A stretch of 64,000 nucleotides of DNA from Citrifermentans bemidjiense Bem (GCF_000020725.1 NC_011146.1:4530001-4594000); one strand, 5' to 3'; shown: positions 33,782 to 43,065, counted from the stretch's first letter. A program made the numbers and translations. The notes: generated from the sequence alone by a model not told the origin.

Positions 33782-35974
33782 ATGAGCAATGACAGGCATA
33801 AAGAGAGAGTCCCCGAGCTGTGGGGGGGGATGGAATGCACCCTGAACCGCGTGGGGAAGCACTTCCACAGCCAGCTCGCCCTGAACGGCCACCTGAGCCG
33901 CCCGAAGGATCTCGAACTCTTCGCCGGGCTCGGCATCCGGACGCTGCGCTACCCCGTGCTCTGGGAGATGGTAGCGCCGCAACGCCTCGATGCCCCGGAC
34001 TGGCGCTGGACCGATGAGAGGTTGAACCGGTTGCTGGAGCTCGGCCTTGAGCCCGTCGCCGGATTGCTGCACCACGGCAGCGGCCCCGCCTACACCAGCC
34101 TCGTCGATCCAGATTTCCCCGCCCTATTGGCCCGCTACGCCCGCCTGGTCGCACGGCGCTACCCCTGGATCAGGTACTTCACCCCCGTCAACGAACCCCT
34201 CACCACCGCCCGCTTCAGCGGCCTCTACGGCCACTGGTACCCCCACGGCACCGACGACCGCACCTTCGTCCGCACCTTGCTGTCGCAGTGCCGCGGCATA
34301 GTGGAGGCGATGCGGGGCATCCGCGAAGTGACGCCAGAGGCAAAGCTGGTGATGGCCGAGGACATGGGGAAGACCTTCTCCACGGATCTACTCCGCTACC
34401 AGGCCGACTACGAGAACCACCGGCGCTGGCTGAGCCTCGACCTTTTGGCGGGGAAGGTGGATCGCTGCCATCCGCTACGCCTGTGGCTGGAGCAAAACGG
34501 GACCGACGATGCGGAGTTCGACTACTTCCTGCAGAGCGGCATGGCGCCGGACGTGGTCGGGCTCAACTACTACTTGACCAGCGACCGCTTCCTCGACCAC
34601 CGGCTGGACCGCTACCCCGAGTGGACCCACGGCGGGAACCACCAGCACCGCTACGCGGACGTCGAGGCGGTGCGAGCCTGCCCGGAAGGGATACTGGGGC
34701 ACGAAGAGGTGCTCCGCAGCGCCTGGCAGCGCTACGCAAAGGAAGTGGCCCTCACCGAGGTGCACCTGGGTTCCACCCGCGAGGAGCAGTTACGCTGGTT
34801 CCACGAGGCGTGGCAAGCGGGCGTGAAGCTTTGCCGCGAAGGGGTTCCGGTAAGAGCGGTGACCGCCTGGTCGCTTTTGGGCTCCTTCGACTGGTGCGGC
34901 CTCTTCACCAGCATCACCGGCTCTTACGAGCCGGGAGTTTTCGACATCAGGGGGCCTTCCCCGCGCCCCACGCTCCTTGCCGGGGGGCTGCGCCAGATCG
35001 TGCGCGAGGGGGAGTTGAGCCATCCAACGGTGAGAAGCCCAGGCTGGTGGCGCAGGCCGGACCGGTTTCTTCCCGGCCTGAACCCCGACCTCCCCTCCAC
35101 GGGGGATGAGTGTGCAGAGGAGCGCGGGCGAATCCTCATCGTCGGTAAGACCGGGACCTTGGGGCAGTCCTTCTCCCGGCTCTGCCGGCATCGCGGCATC
35201 CCCTGCCACCTCCTCTCCCGCGGCGAAATCGATATCGCCTCTGCGGCCTCGGTCGCGACGGCCTTCGACCGCTACGAACCCTGGGCGGTGGTCAACGGCG
35301 CGGGCTTCGTCCGGATCGACGACGCCGAGGGGGACGCCAGCACCTGCTTCAGGGAAAACACCGTGGGGCCCGCGGTGCTCGCCGCCGAATGCGCCCGGCG
35401 CGGCGTGCCGCTGATGACCTTCTCCTCCGACATGGTCTTCAACGGCAGCAAGCGGACCGCTTACCAGGAGCGGGATCCGGTATCGCCAATCAACATCTAC
35501 GGGCAGAGCAAGGCCGAGGCGGAACGCCAGGTGCTTAAGCTATATCCAGGGGCACTGGTGTTGCGCACCAGCGCATTCTTCGGCCCCTGGGACCGGTACA
35601 ACTTCGTCACCGTCACTTTGCGCCGGCTCGCGGCCGGGGAAACTGTCGAAGCCGCCTCCGACCTGGTGGTCTCCCCCACTTACATCCCGGACCTGGTCCA
35701 TGCCGGGCTCGACCTGCTCCTGGACGGCGAGAGCGGCATCTGGCACTTAAGCAACGCCGGCGCCGTGAGCTGGGCCGAGCTCGCCCGCTGCTGCGCCAAA
35801 ATGGCGGGATTGGATTCCTCCCGCGTCATCCCGCGCCCCGCGGCCTCCCTCGGCTACCTCGCGCCACGCCCCCCCTTCTCGGTCCTGGGAAGCGAGCGCG
35901 GCGTGGTACTGCCGGAGCTGGAAAACGCATTGAGCCGATACTTCTTCGACACGGTCCCACCCGAAAACGAGTGA
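33782..35974 (+). CDS. Fusion of GH1-like glycosidase and RmlD-type sugar nucleotide reductase
   Basis: A 730-residue protein in one frame. Residues 1-about 435 resemble family 1 glycosidases: acid/base Glu in FTPVNEPLT, and LTEVHLG in the place of the nucleophile motif (normally TENG), followed by WSLLGSFDW. Residues about 448-725 are a short-chain reductase like RmlD (dTDP-4-dehydrorhamnose reductase), with nucleotide-binding VGKTGTLGQSF near 453, SSDMVFNG and the catalytic YGQSK near 572. A fusion of glycan hydrolysis with nucleotide-sugar reduction is odd; it is probably part of glycan synthesis in the galactose cluster. It starts 22 bases after galK and ends before a terminator. Confidence 0.85.
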   Translation: MSNDRHKERVPELWGGMECTLNRVGKHFHSQLALNGHLSRPKDLELFAGLGIRTLRYPVLWEMVAPQRLDAPDWRWTDERLNRLLELGLEPVAGLLHHGSGPAYTSLVDPDFPALLARYARLVARRYPWIRYFTPVNEPLTTARFSGLYGHWYPHGTDDRTFVRTLLSQCRGIVEAMRGIREVTPEAKLVMAEDMGKTFSTDLLRYQADYENHRRWLSLDLLAGKVDRCHPLRLWLEQNGTDDAEFDYFLQSGMAPDVVGLNYYLTSDRFLDHRLDRYPEWTHGGNHQHRYADVEAVRACPEGILGHEEVLRSAWQRYAKEVALTEVHLGSTREEQLRWFHEAWQAGVKLCREGVPVRAVTAWSLLGSFDWCGLFTSITGSYEPGVFDIRGPSPRPTLLAGGLRQIVREGELSHPTVRSPGWWRRPDRFLPGLNPDLPSTGDECAEERGRILIVGKTGTLGQSFSRLCRHRGIPCHLLSRGEIDIASAASVATAFDRYEPWAVVNGAGFVRIDDAEGDASTCFRENTVGPAVLAAECARRGVPLMTFSSDMVFNGSKRTAYQERDPVSPINIYGQSKAEAERQVLKLYPGALVLRTSAFFGPWDRYNFVTVTLRRLAAGETVEAASDLVVSPTYIPDLVHAGLDLLLDGESGIWHLSNAGAVSWAELARCCAKMAGLDSSRVIPRPAASLGYLAPRPPFSVLGSERGVVLPELENALSRYFFDTVPPENE

Positions 35975-35996
35975 TGCTGCACCCCTCCGCTTCCAC

Positions 35997-36024
35997 AAAA
36001 AAAGGCCCCTTAACGGGGCCTTTT
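35997..36024 (+). terminator. Terminator of the galactose cluster
   Basis: GGCCCC (36004-36009) pairs with GGGGCC (36015-36020), flanked by an A-run upstream and TTTT downstream. It may act for both the cluster and the convergent glycosyltransferase. Confidence 0.8.
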
Positions 36025-36118
36025 CAGTGACATCTCTAAAACCTGTTGCCGCGGAGTTCACGGATAAAATCCCAGACAGGCATAAACAATTTTTGTTTCC
36101 ATGATTTTCTCAGGCGTT

Positions 36119-37267
36119 CTACGTGGCGAGCGATTCGCTGTGCACCGTCCGCGCCCTCTTGCGCCGGACCGCCCGGTCGATCAGCTGGCTCATCGCCTGC
36201 ACCGTGGCGTCCCACGAAGTCCCCGCGAGCACCTGGCGCATGGCGCCTACCATTTCCCGGTACCGGTCCGGCGGGAGGTTCAGGGCCTCATTGCAGGCGG
36301 CTATGAAATTGCCGATGCCGTCCCCGATGAAGACGATGTCGCCGTAAGGGACCGCCACGTCAGTGATGGGGGTGCTGACCACCGGCTTCTCCGCGGCCAT
36401 GTATTCCAGGGTCTTGGTGGGGCTGATGAAGCGCGTGGCGTCGTTCAGCGCGAAGGGGATGAGGCAGACGTCCCACCCGGCCAGGTAACCGGGGAGAGCT
36501 GCGTATTCCTGCTGCCCGAAGTAGTGGATGTTCGCCCCCTTGGGGAGAAGCTCAGGTGAGATCTTCAGCACCGGGCCTACCATGACGATCTGCCAGTCGC
36601 GATGGGATAGCGCCATGGCGTCGAGAAGCTGCAGGTCGAGCCTTTCGTCCAGCACGCCAAAGTAGCCGAGCCTCGGCTTGGGGAGGACCTTCTGGGTCGC
36701 GTGCTCGCACTCCGGATCGCAGGCGAGCGCGAAATGGGAGGCGTCGACGCTGCTCGGGAAGCAGTGCACCTCGGGGTGATGGCTCTTCTTGGCCTGGTAC
36801 AGGCTGGGACCGCCGGTAAAGACGAGGTCCGCCACTGCCAGCAGCGCCTTTTCCCGCTGCACCAGTTCTTTCGGCGCTTCCAGGAAACCGGTCAACTCGT
36901 CCATGCAGTCGTACACCACCAGGGAGGGGCGGAGCACCCTCGCCAGGGGAAGCGCCATCGGGGTGTAGAACCAGACGATATATCGGCTCAGTTCCTCCTG
37001 CGCCACCAGTTCTTCCAGTAGCGGCGCCAGCCAAATGAGCTGCTCATCGTTAAACCCGGATTTTTGCGACGGGGTATGGGGCCTGCAGACCAGCACCCCC
37101 GGCTCCGGCGTGCTGCATTCCAGAAACGGCTCCCGCCTGGCGTCGTAAACCGGCTCTTCGAAGAAGATCACCCGGCGCCTGCCCGCCATCCGGGTCAACA
37201 AGTGCTGTGGGCGCTGGTACACGAAGCTCCAGCGCAGGTGCGAGAAAACGATGATCGCTCTGGGCAT
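36119..37267 (-). CDS. Glycosyltransferase (GT-B fold)
   Basis: A 382-residue protein with two Rossmann-like halves. The N-terminus is IIVFSHLRWSFVYQRPQHLL, found in glycosyltransferases that often sit next to glf. The C-terminal half has GYFGVLDERLD and the donor-binding stretch LIPFALNDATRFISPTKTLEYMAA, with Glu in the GT4 position. It probably transfers a sugar, perhaps galactofuranose, to a cell-surface glycan from the cytoplasmic face. It is convergent to the galactose cluster. Confidence 0.85.
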   Translation of the reverse strand: MPRAIIVFSHLRWSFVYQRPQHLLTRMAGRRRVIFFEEPVYDARREPFLECSTPEPGVLVCRPHTPSQKSGFNDEQLIWLAPLLEELVAQEELSRYIVWFYTPMALPLARVLRPSLVVYDCMDELTGFLEAPKELVQREKALLAVADLVFTGGPSLYQAKKSHHPEVHCFPSSVDASHFALACDPECEHATQKVLPKPRLGYFGVLDERLDLQLLDAMALSHRDWQIVMVGPVLKISPELLPKGANIHYFGQQEYAALPGYLAGWDVCLIPFALNDATRFISPTKTLEYMAAEKPVVSTPITDVAVPYGDIVFIGDGIGNFIAACNEALNLPPDRYREMVGAMRQVLAGTSWDATVQAMSQLIDRAVRRKRARTVHSESLAT

Positions 37268-37421
37268 GGCCGGGTCTCCTGTCGGCGTTGTATTTTTTGG
37301 GGCTTTGGTCGGGTGTCGATCTGCAGGGAGCAGGTTTTACAGCGAAAACAACAGTAGAGGATTCTAACAGAGCAACCTTGAAAGGGAAGAAGGACAGGGG
37401 CTTAACGAAAAAGAAAGGCTT

Positions 37422-38246
37422 TTACAACGCAGCTTTCGAGGCGCCCGGCCTGGGGGGCGCGTCCAATATCTGCAGCAGGCGCTCAAGCTCCTGCTGTTTC
37501 AACGGGACCGGGCGCATCTGGGTCCCGGGGCGCGACTGGCGGGGGTTCTTGAGCCATTTTTCCAGCGCCGGCGCGCTCCAGCGCTCCTTCCCCGCCACCG
37601 TGAGGGGATAGAATTCGGAGAAAAGCCCGGAAAGGTTCGGGCCGACGCTACCGCGCCCCACCCCGCCCAGCGCCGCGGTCAGTATCTTGTGGCAGGGACC
37701 GCACTTCTTCTCGAAGACGTTCTCCCCCTTTCCCGCCGTTTCGAAATGCACCACCCGGGGCGTCTCCTTCCCTTTTTTCGCCGAACCCTTGGTGCCGGCC
37801 AAAAGGGCGTTCACCAGGTCCGTGATCGCCCCCTGTTCCAGCTTGAAATCCGGCATCTGCAGTGCTGGCGCATCTATCGAGGCGAAGAGATTCTCCGGCG
37901 TGGTCCCGGCCGGGGGGAGGTCCAGGTTGCTCGCCAGGCGGTTCCCTCTGCCGGCGGCATTGTGGCAGCGGCGGCAGGCGAAGGTTTCCAGGAGCCTGTT
38001 GCCGCGCTCTACCGGTGCCGAGCCCGGCACCCCCGACCAGGAAAAGCGGGCTGCGACCAGGCCGTGATGCGCGACGCGGAGACGGTCCGAGCGGGGGTCT
38101 CCCCGGTGGCACCCGACACAACTACCCAATCCGCGGTAGTGCGGCGGGTGGCACCTCAGGCAGGAGTCGGCCGCGTGCCCGCTCCCGCAGCAAAGAAGCA
38201 CGGCCAAGACCGCCAGGGCTGTCAGAAAGGCGCGACCAGTTGCCAA
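37422..38246 (-). CDS. Tetrahaem cytochrome c of the bc complex operon
   Basis: A 274-residue exported protein with signal peptide (ALAVLAVLLCCGSGHAADS) and four CXXCH motifs: CLRCH, CVGCH, CRRCH and CGPCH. The last two sit in class I type cytochrome c folds (GPNLSGLF, TQMRPVPL). It starts at TTG with GAGG upstream and overlaps the cytochrome b subunit before it by 25 bases. As the last gene of the operon it is the likely periplasmic electron acceptor of the Rieske/cytochrome b core. Confidence 0.88.
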   Translation of the reverse strand: MATGRAFLTALAVLAVLLCCGSGHAADSCLRCHPPHYRGLGSCVGCHRGDPRSDRLRVAHHGLVAARFSWSGVPGSAPVERGNRLLETFACRRCHNAAGRGNRLASNLDLPPAGTTPENLFASIDAPALQMPDFKLEQGAITDLVNALLAGTKGSAKKGKETPRVVHFETAGKGENVFEKKCGPCHKILTAALGGVGRGSVGPNLSGLFSEFYPLTVAGKERWSAPALEKWLKNPRQSRPGTQMRPVPLKQQELERLLQILDAPPRPGASKAAL

Positions 38247-38638
38247 TTGGGACCTCGCAAGAACATGGCTACCACGGTGAGCGCCAGTACGGCCGCGCCC
38301 AGCGCCAGCGCGACGATGGCCACAAGCCTCTGCTCCCTGGGAAACCAGGAGGCCTTGGCCGCGGGAGTGCCGGTGTGAAGCCAGGGCAGGAAGAGAAATA
38401 GTGGAGTGAGCGCCAGCACCAGGTAGATGAGGTACTTGGAATAGCTGACCAGCTCCTGGATCCAGAGCAGGAACCAGGCGGATTTCACCGGGTTGGGGAC
38501 GCGGGCGATGTCGGCCTGCTCCTGCAGGGGGGCGGGTATCAGCCAGGCAAGCCCGGCAAGCGCCGCGACGAGGAGAAGCATGGAGATCTTCACCGGCCGG
38601 AAGAAGTGCGGGGAACTCTTTACGTAGCCTCGTTTCAT
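38222..38638 (-). CDS. Cytochrome b C-terminal subunit (subunit IV-like)
   Basis: A 138-residue protein with three hydrophobic helices and the segment VPNPVKSAWFLLWIQELVSYS, which corresponds to the PxxP-W region of cytochrome b6f subunit IV. It completes the split cytochrome b. The start ATG overlaps the stop of the preceding gene (ATGA), so translation is coupled. Confidence 0.85.
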   Translation of the reverse strand: MKRGYVKSSPHFFRPVKISMLLLVAALAGLAWLIPAPLQEQADIARVPNPVKSAWFLLWIQELVSYSKYLIYLVLALTPLFLFLPWLHTGTPAAKASWFPREQRLVAIVALALGAAVLALTVVAMFLRGPNWQLVAPF

Positions 38639-39255
38639 AGGTAAGGGAGCACCCCCTTGTTCTTCCTGATCCGGTAGAAATGCAGGGAGCTCAGGAGCAG
38701 AACCATCCCCGGGACGACCAGGATGTGCAGCACGTAAAAACGAAGCAGCGACATCGGCTCTCCCACCCCGTCCGGCACCAGGACCGTGCGCATCGCCCCC
38801 CCGAAAGGAAGGGTGTTGACCAGCTCCATCCCGGTCTGGGTGGCCCAAAGCGCCAGCTGGTCCATCGGGAGGAGATACCCGGTGTACCCCTCGAAGACGG
38901 CGAGCATCAAGAGCGCGCAGCCGGTGAGCCAGTTCAGCTCCCGGGGCTTTGCGTAGGCGCCGGTCAGGATGACCCGGAGCGTATGCAGCACGATAAGGAC
39001 CAGGAGGAAGTGGCTCGCGAGCCGGTGCAGGCTCCGGAGATACTTCCCCCCGGTGACCGAGGATTCGAGCAGCAGGATCGAGGGATAGGCGGCTGCCGGC
39101 GTCGGCTGGTAATAGAAAAGAAGCAGCATGCCGGTCGCTACCAGCACCAGGAACGAGGTGAAGGCGAGCCCCCCAAGGCAGAAGGTGTAGGAAAAAGTCA
39201 GATCCCTCTGCAGCACCGCTCTCGGAAAAAGATGTCTGGCGAAATCTTTGATCAA
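38635..39255 (-). CDS. Cytochrome b6-like N-terminal subunit
   Basis: A 206-residue, four-helix membrane protein. Haem b ligands are His in LHRLASHF and VLHTLRVI on one helix pair, and the later pair YVLHILVVPG with SSLHFYRIRK. GYTGYLLPMDQLALWAT is the cd-loop before the quinol site. It oxidises menaquinol and passes electrons to the Rieske protein and through haem b. It begins after a 254-base gap that holds a repeat. Confidence 0.92.
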   Translation of the reverse strand: MIKDFARHLFPRAVLQRDLTFSYTFCLGGLAFTSFLVLVATGMLLLFYYQPTPAAAYPSILLLESSVTGGKYLRSLHRLASHFLLVLIVLHTLRVILTGAYAKPRELNWLTGCALLMLAVFEGYTGYLLPMDQLALWATQTGMELVNTLPFGGAMRTVLVPDGVGEPMSLLRFYVLHILVVPGMVLLLSSLHFYRIRKNKGVLPYL

Positions 39256-39509
39256 CTGCCTCTCCTATGGTTCATCGAAGCCGCAAGCTGGAACGGCGCC
39301 CTCACCCCAACCCTCTCCCAGAGGGAGAGGGGGCATGGACGGAGTCTTTTGCCATCAAAAGTTGAAGCAATTTGCACTGAAACTGTAACCCATGTCCCCG
39401 AACACCTGTAACCCGACTCCGATCTATACAGGGGGAGGGGGGAGCAAGAACGGTTCTGTGTACCCCTTCGCGAGAAGAGCCCTTGCCCCGGCAATTCCCG
39501 TCGCCATCC
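39256..39509. repeat. Repeat inserted between Rieske and cytochrome b genes
   Basis: A 254-base gap inside an otherwise overlapping operon. At 39299-39332 it carries the CCCTCACCCCAA / CCCTCTCCC-AGA-GGGAGAGGG palindromic repeat also seen at 19511-19543. The hairpin could reduce read-through into the cytochrome b genes. No gene is supported in the gap. Confidence 0.65.
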
Positions 39510-39902
39510 CTACATGAGCACCCGGTATTGCTCCCCATCCGCCTCGACCGCATACCGCTTCAGCGGCCGGTCCGCCGGCCCTTCCAGCACCTTCCCCTCG
39601 CGGTCGAAGCTGGAGCCGTGGCAGGGACAGACGAGCCCGGCCGGGGTGACGTTCACCGTGCACCCGAGGTGGGTGCAGACAAGGTCGAGCGCATAAACCT
39701 TCTCCCCACGGCGCAACAGCGCCACCCGCGCCTCCCGGTACACCAGCGCGCCGTCTTGCGGCAGCTCCGCCTTCGCCACCGTGAGGAGGGTCTTTTTCCG
39801 CCGCAGCTTCGGGGTCAGGAAGTTCCCGATAAGCCATCCCCCCGCCAAAAGGGAGATCAGCGCGGCGAGGAAGCTTCTACGTGATCGATAAGTTTCTGCC
39901 AT
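39510..39902 (-). CDS. Rieske 2Fe-2S protein
   Basis: A 130-residue protein with an N-terminal twin-arginine-like segment (SRRSFLAALISLLAGG) that anchors it, and the Rieske cluster ligands CTHLGC and CPCHGSSF. These give the two Cys and two His of the 2Fe-2S centre and the disulfide pair. It takes one electron from quinol in the bc complex and passes it to cytochrome c. It overlaps the decahaem gene by 46 bases. Confidence 0.95.
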   Translation of the reverse strand: MAETYRSRRSFLAALISLLAGGWLIGNFLTPKLRRKKTLLTVAKAELPQDGALVYREARVALLRRGEKVYALDLVCTHLGCTVNVTPAGLVCPCHGSSFDREGKVLEGPADRPLKRYAVEADGEQYRVLM

Positions 39903-41113
39903 CTTTCCAGGTAAGCCCTCCGATAGGCCGTTGTCTTCTTGCTCAACTCACGGTACCGCGCCGCAGGCAGGAACGACCCATTCACCACCTTCTGCCCGCT
40001 TTGATCCCAGAAGGAGGGAAGCGTCATGCCGTCGGCCTGGAGCTGGTAGATCCTGTCCGCCGCAGGCTCGAAGAGGAAGCGGCGCGGGTTGTCGTGGCAC
40101 CCCTCGCACATCACGGTGCCGCGGCGCACGGTGTGCGGGAAGAACGCCTTCCACTCGGCCGCCAGAAGCCTGTTCTCCTCCCATACGGCCCGGTCCTGCC
40201 TGATGTCGGTGAAGTAGCCGATGAACTGCGGCCTGATCGGGCTCACCTTGCCGCGGCCGTTCAATCCCAGGGGGGGCGCGTCCTGTTTTCTCAGATACGC
40301 GCTCTTCACGTACTCTTCGGCGCCTAGCTCCCTCCGCACCCGGTACAGATCCTTGGAGGGGCTCTCGGCGAAGCGGAGGTAAAAGGTGCCGTACTCCTGC
40401 GCGGCCCAGGCGGAATGGCAGGCCCAGCATTCCATCTTCTCCAGGTGCGCCGCGATCCGGTGTTCGACAACACTTAGCTTGGGCTTGTGGCAGTCCCGGC
40501 ACCCCTTGGAGGAGCTCCTCCCAGCGACGAGGCTCGCCATGGAGTGGCAGTCGGCACAGGTAAGCCCCGCCTCGGCGTGGAGGTCCGGCGTCATCTTCAG
40601 GAAGGGCTCGCCGTAGGCCGTGTCGCCGCGCTGGTAGCGCAGGCTGTCCTCGCGCGGGGCCATGCCGTAGTAGTCGGTCCCGACGAAGTACCCCTTGTGG
40701 CAGGTGAAGCAGTCCCGATCCCTCGGCTTCGCGATCTCGTGCCCCTTGCCGCCGTGACAGTCGGTGCACCCCTGAAGATGGCAGGAATTGCAGTTCTTCC
40801 CGAAGAACTCCCCGTCCATTCTGCCGAAGCTCCTCGCCACGAACCCCGTCTCCCGCACCCGGGTCGCCATGGGGCGGCCGAAGAGGGCCTGGTACCCCTT
40901 GTGGCAGCCGACGCACCCGGCGGCGCGCCCCGAGGCGGAGGCCGGATCCCTGAGGGTGTCGCTCTCGGAGAGGTGGCAGGATAGGCAGGGGACGCCGGCG
41001 TGGACGCCGCTCACAGCTATCTTGTGGCAGTCGGTGCAGTTCTCCCTGGCCTCCCCGGCGGCAGCGCTAAGGAGCAGAAAGCAGGCGACGATGCAGAGCA
41101 TCATTGAGCGCAC
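39857..41113 (-). CDS. Decahaem cytochrome c of the bc complex operon
   Basis: A 418-residue exported protein with a signal peptide (CIVACFLLLSAAAGEA) and ten CXXCH motifs (CTDCH, CLSCH, CVGCH, CNSCH, CTDCH, CFTCH, CADCH, CRDCH, CWACH, CEGCH). The last is separated by about 125 haem-free residues. Starts at GTG with AAAGGAG 10 bases upstream, overlapping the 12-haem gene by 47 bases. It is expected in the periplasm as an electron relay from the bc core. Confidence 0.9.
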   Translation of the reverse strand: MRSMMLCIVACFLLLSAAAGEARENCTDCHKIAVSGVHAGVPCLSCHLSESDTLRDPASASGRAAGCVGCHKGYQALFGRPMATRVRETGFVARSFGRMDGEFFGKNCNSCHLQGCTDCHGGKGHEIAKPRDRDCFTCHKGYFVGTDYYGMAPREDSLRYQRGDTAYGEPFLKMTPDLHAEAGLTCADCHSMASLVAGRSSSKGCRDCHKPKLSVVEHRIAAHLEKMECWACHSAWAAQEYGTFYLRFAESPSKDLYRVRRELGAEEYVKSAYLRKQDAPPLGLNGRGKVSPIRPQFIGYFTDIRQDRAVWEENRLLAAEWKAFFPHTVRRGTVMCEGCHDNPRRFLFEPAADRIYQLQADGMTLPSFWDQSGQKVVNGSFLPAARYRELSKKTTAYRRAYLERWQKLIDHVEASSPR

Positions 41114-42947
41114 GATAATTCAGCTCCTTTCGATAGATCGGGTCTTTGGCCTTTTCGTGGCAGACCAGGCAGAGGTTCACCGACAGGGCCCGCCGCACCT
41201 CCGCCCCGTTCAGCGGCCGCGAGTTCTCCCGGGTGATGGCGGAATAGGCGCGCACCTTCCCCCCCTGCAAGGTGAGAAAGCCGTCCAGGGGCTTGTCGGC
41301 GGACTGCTCGCAGATCAGGGTCCCCTCTATCTCCCCCCCCGAGACTACGTGCTGCCCGAATCCCAGGAAGGCGGGGTTCCCGTGGCATTCGCCACAGCCG
41401 ATCGCCTTCTTGCCGGTGTTGTGCGAGTAAAAGGGGGCGAAGCGCAACTGCTTTTTACCCTTGAACCTGGCAACGTACTCGTCCTTGGAGACGGAGAGGT
41501 CGGGCTCTATCACGGTGACGAAGGTCTGGCACCCGGGGGTGACCGTGGAGATCTTGCCGCGCTGGTTCAGGGCCAGCGGGAAGGGGTAGAGCATCCGGTA
41601 ATCTTCCTTCTCGCTGAAGCGTCCGGGGGTCGCCATTTTGGCTATGTAATCCATCCCCGGCTTGCTCCTGTCGTAGGTGGTGTGGCAACCGTAGCACTGG
41701 ACGACGGTGCGGGAGTGGCAGGAGTAGCATTCCATCCTGCCGTGGCCGGCCACGCTGTGCTCGGGGGTCCCGGTGATGACGCGGCTTTTGAAGAGCTTGC
41801 CGCTTCTTTTTCCCAGCACCCAGACGGCGCCGTCGCGGTAGAAGACGTTGGAGTACTTGCGCCCCTTGGCGGTGAGGATCATCTTCATCCCCTGGCGCAT
41901 CTGCATGGCGTAGCCCCGCGATTCCCGGATCGCCTCGTCGCTCTCGCCCGCTATCCGCTGGTAGCGCGGGGGCCTCGCCCCGCCGTGACAGTCCTCGCAG
42001 GAGACCTCGGTCTGCAGGTACATGTTCTCGTAGCCGTAGCCGTCCCCCATGGTGTCCCGGGAGGTGTGGCAGTCGATGCACTCCATCCCGGCGGCGAAAT
42101 GGATGTCGGAGGCGATATGGGTGAGGTTGCGCCCCCCCGAAGTCATTACCGGTCCGGGCTGGCCGTTTCTGGTGGGAACCATAGAGTTGTTGCCGTCGTA
42201 GAGCCCCTGGTAGCTCAGGGCGATCCGTCCGCTCCTGTTGTGGCAGCGCGCGCAGACCTCGGTCCCCGGGAGCTTCTCCATGGCGTGGCTCGCAGCGTAC
42301 AGCCCCTTCCCCCGCGCCGAAGCGTCCCCCCCCTGGTAGGTGGCGCGGTCGTTGTAAGGGAAATGGCAGGCGGCGCAGCCGGCGGCGTGGCTTGCACCGT
42401 AGACCTCTCCGCTCTCCGTCGCCACGTGGCACTGCGAGCAGAACTTCCGGTACAACTCGCCGGAGATATGATCGAGTTCGGCCACCGGCTTCAGCCGGCG
42501 CGCTTTTCCCGCCGCATCATAGTCGTTCCCTCCCCTGCTGCTGTAGAGCCCCCCCGGCCCCTCCCAGGTGAGTTGGATGTTTTTGATCATCCCCGTGGTC
42601 GTGTACATGAGGTTTGAGCGCACCCGGTCCAGCTGGTACAGGTGGCAGGAGCCGCAGGTCTTTTCCCAGTGCTCCGGCGCCGCCGGGTTCCGGGGGCCGT
42701 ACATGGCCAGGTGGGAGGCATGCTTGTTTTTTATCGAAGGGTCGCCGCCGTGGCAGGAGACGCAGTCGGCATGGCTCTTCGACACCTTTTCGATCTTCGG
42801 ATGACAGAGTACGCACTGGCTGACCTTGCCGGCGCGGGTGCATCCAGGCAGCGCGAGGAGGGCGAGCAGCAAAAGGAACAACGACGCTTTCTTGTGGGTA
42901 TCTGCTGTTGTCATCCCGCCCATGGCCGTTTTGTGGGTCTTCATCAT
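41067..42947 (-). CDS. Dodecahaem cytochrome c lipoprotein of the bc complex operon
   Basis: A protein of up to 626 residues with a signal peptide ending in the lipobox LALPGC, so it is a lipoprotein anchored in the inner or outer membrane. It has twelve CXXCH motifs (from CVLCH near residue 45 to CLVCH near 600). The ATG at 42947 is used, but ATG at 42914 gives a more normal signal peptide. It is the first gene of the operon, behind the promoter at 43037-43065. With the other subunits it adds up to 26 c-type haems, suiting electron transfer from menaquinol to periplasmic or extracellular acceptors. Confidence 0.9.
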   Translation of the reverse strand: MMKTHKTAMGGMTTADTHKKASLFLLLLALLALPGCTRAGKVSQCVLCHPKIEKVSKSHADCVSCHGGDPSIKNKHASHLAMYGPRNPAAPEHWEKTCGSCHLYQLDRVRSNLMYTTTGMIKNIQLTWEGPGGLYSSRGGNDYDAAGKARRLKPVAELDHISGELYRKFCSQCHVATESGEVYGASHAAGCAACHFPYNDRATYQGGDASARGKGLYAASHAMEKLPGTEVCARCHNRSGRIALSYQGLYDGNNSMVPTRNGQPGPVMTSGGRNLTHIASDIHFAAGMECIDCHTSRDTMGDGYGYENMYLQTEVSCEDCHGGARPPRYQRIAGESDEAIRESRGYAMQMRQGMKMILTAKGRKYSNVFYRDGAVWVLGKRSGKLFKSRVITGTPEHSVAGHGRMECYSCHSRTVVQCYGCHTTYDRSKPGMDYIAKMATPGRFSEKEDYRMLYPFPLALNQRGKISTVTPGCQTFVTVIEPDLSVSKDEYVARFKGKKQLRFAPFYSHNTGKKAIGCGECHGNPAFLGFGQHVVSGGEIEGTLICEQSADKPLDGFLTLQGGKVRAYSAITRENSRPLNGAEVRRALSVNLCLVCHEKAKDPIYRKELNYRALNDALHRRLLSAP

Positions 42948-43036
42948 CGTGGTGTGCCCCGTGCTCGAGCTTGTGCCGGAACCGCTCTCGAAGCAGTAGG
43001 TGCCTGGAGGTGGCAGGGGCCGCCCCTCGTCGGCGC

Positions 43037-43065
43037 ATTATAGTAAAATTAGCGGCATTCTCCAA
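43037..43065 (-). promoter_or_regulatory. Sigma-70 type promoter of the cytochrome bc operon
   Basis: On the minus strand TTGGAG (43060-43065), a 17-base spacer and a perfect TATAAT (43037-43042). The leader to the 12-haem gene is about 80-115 bases. Confidence 0.7.
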
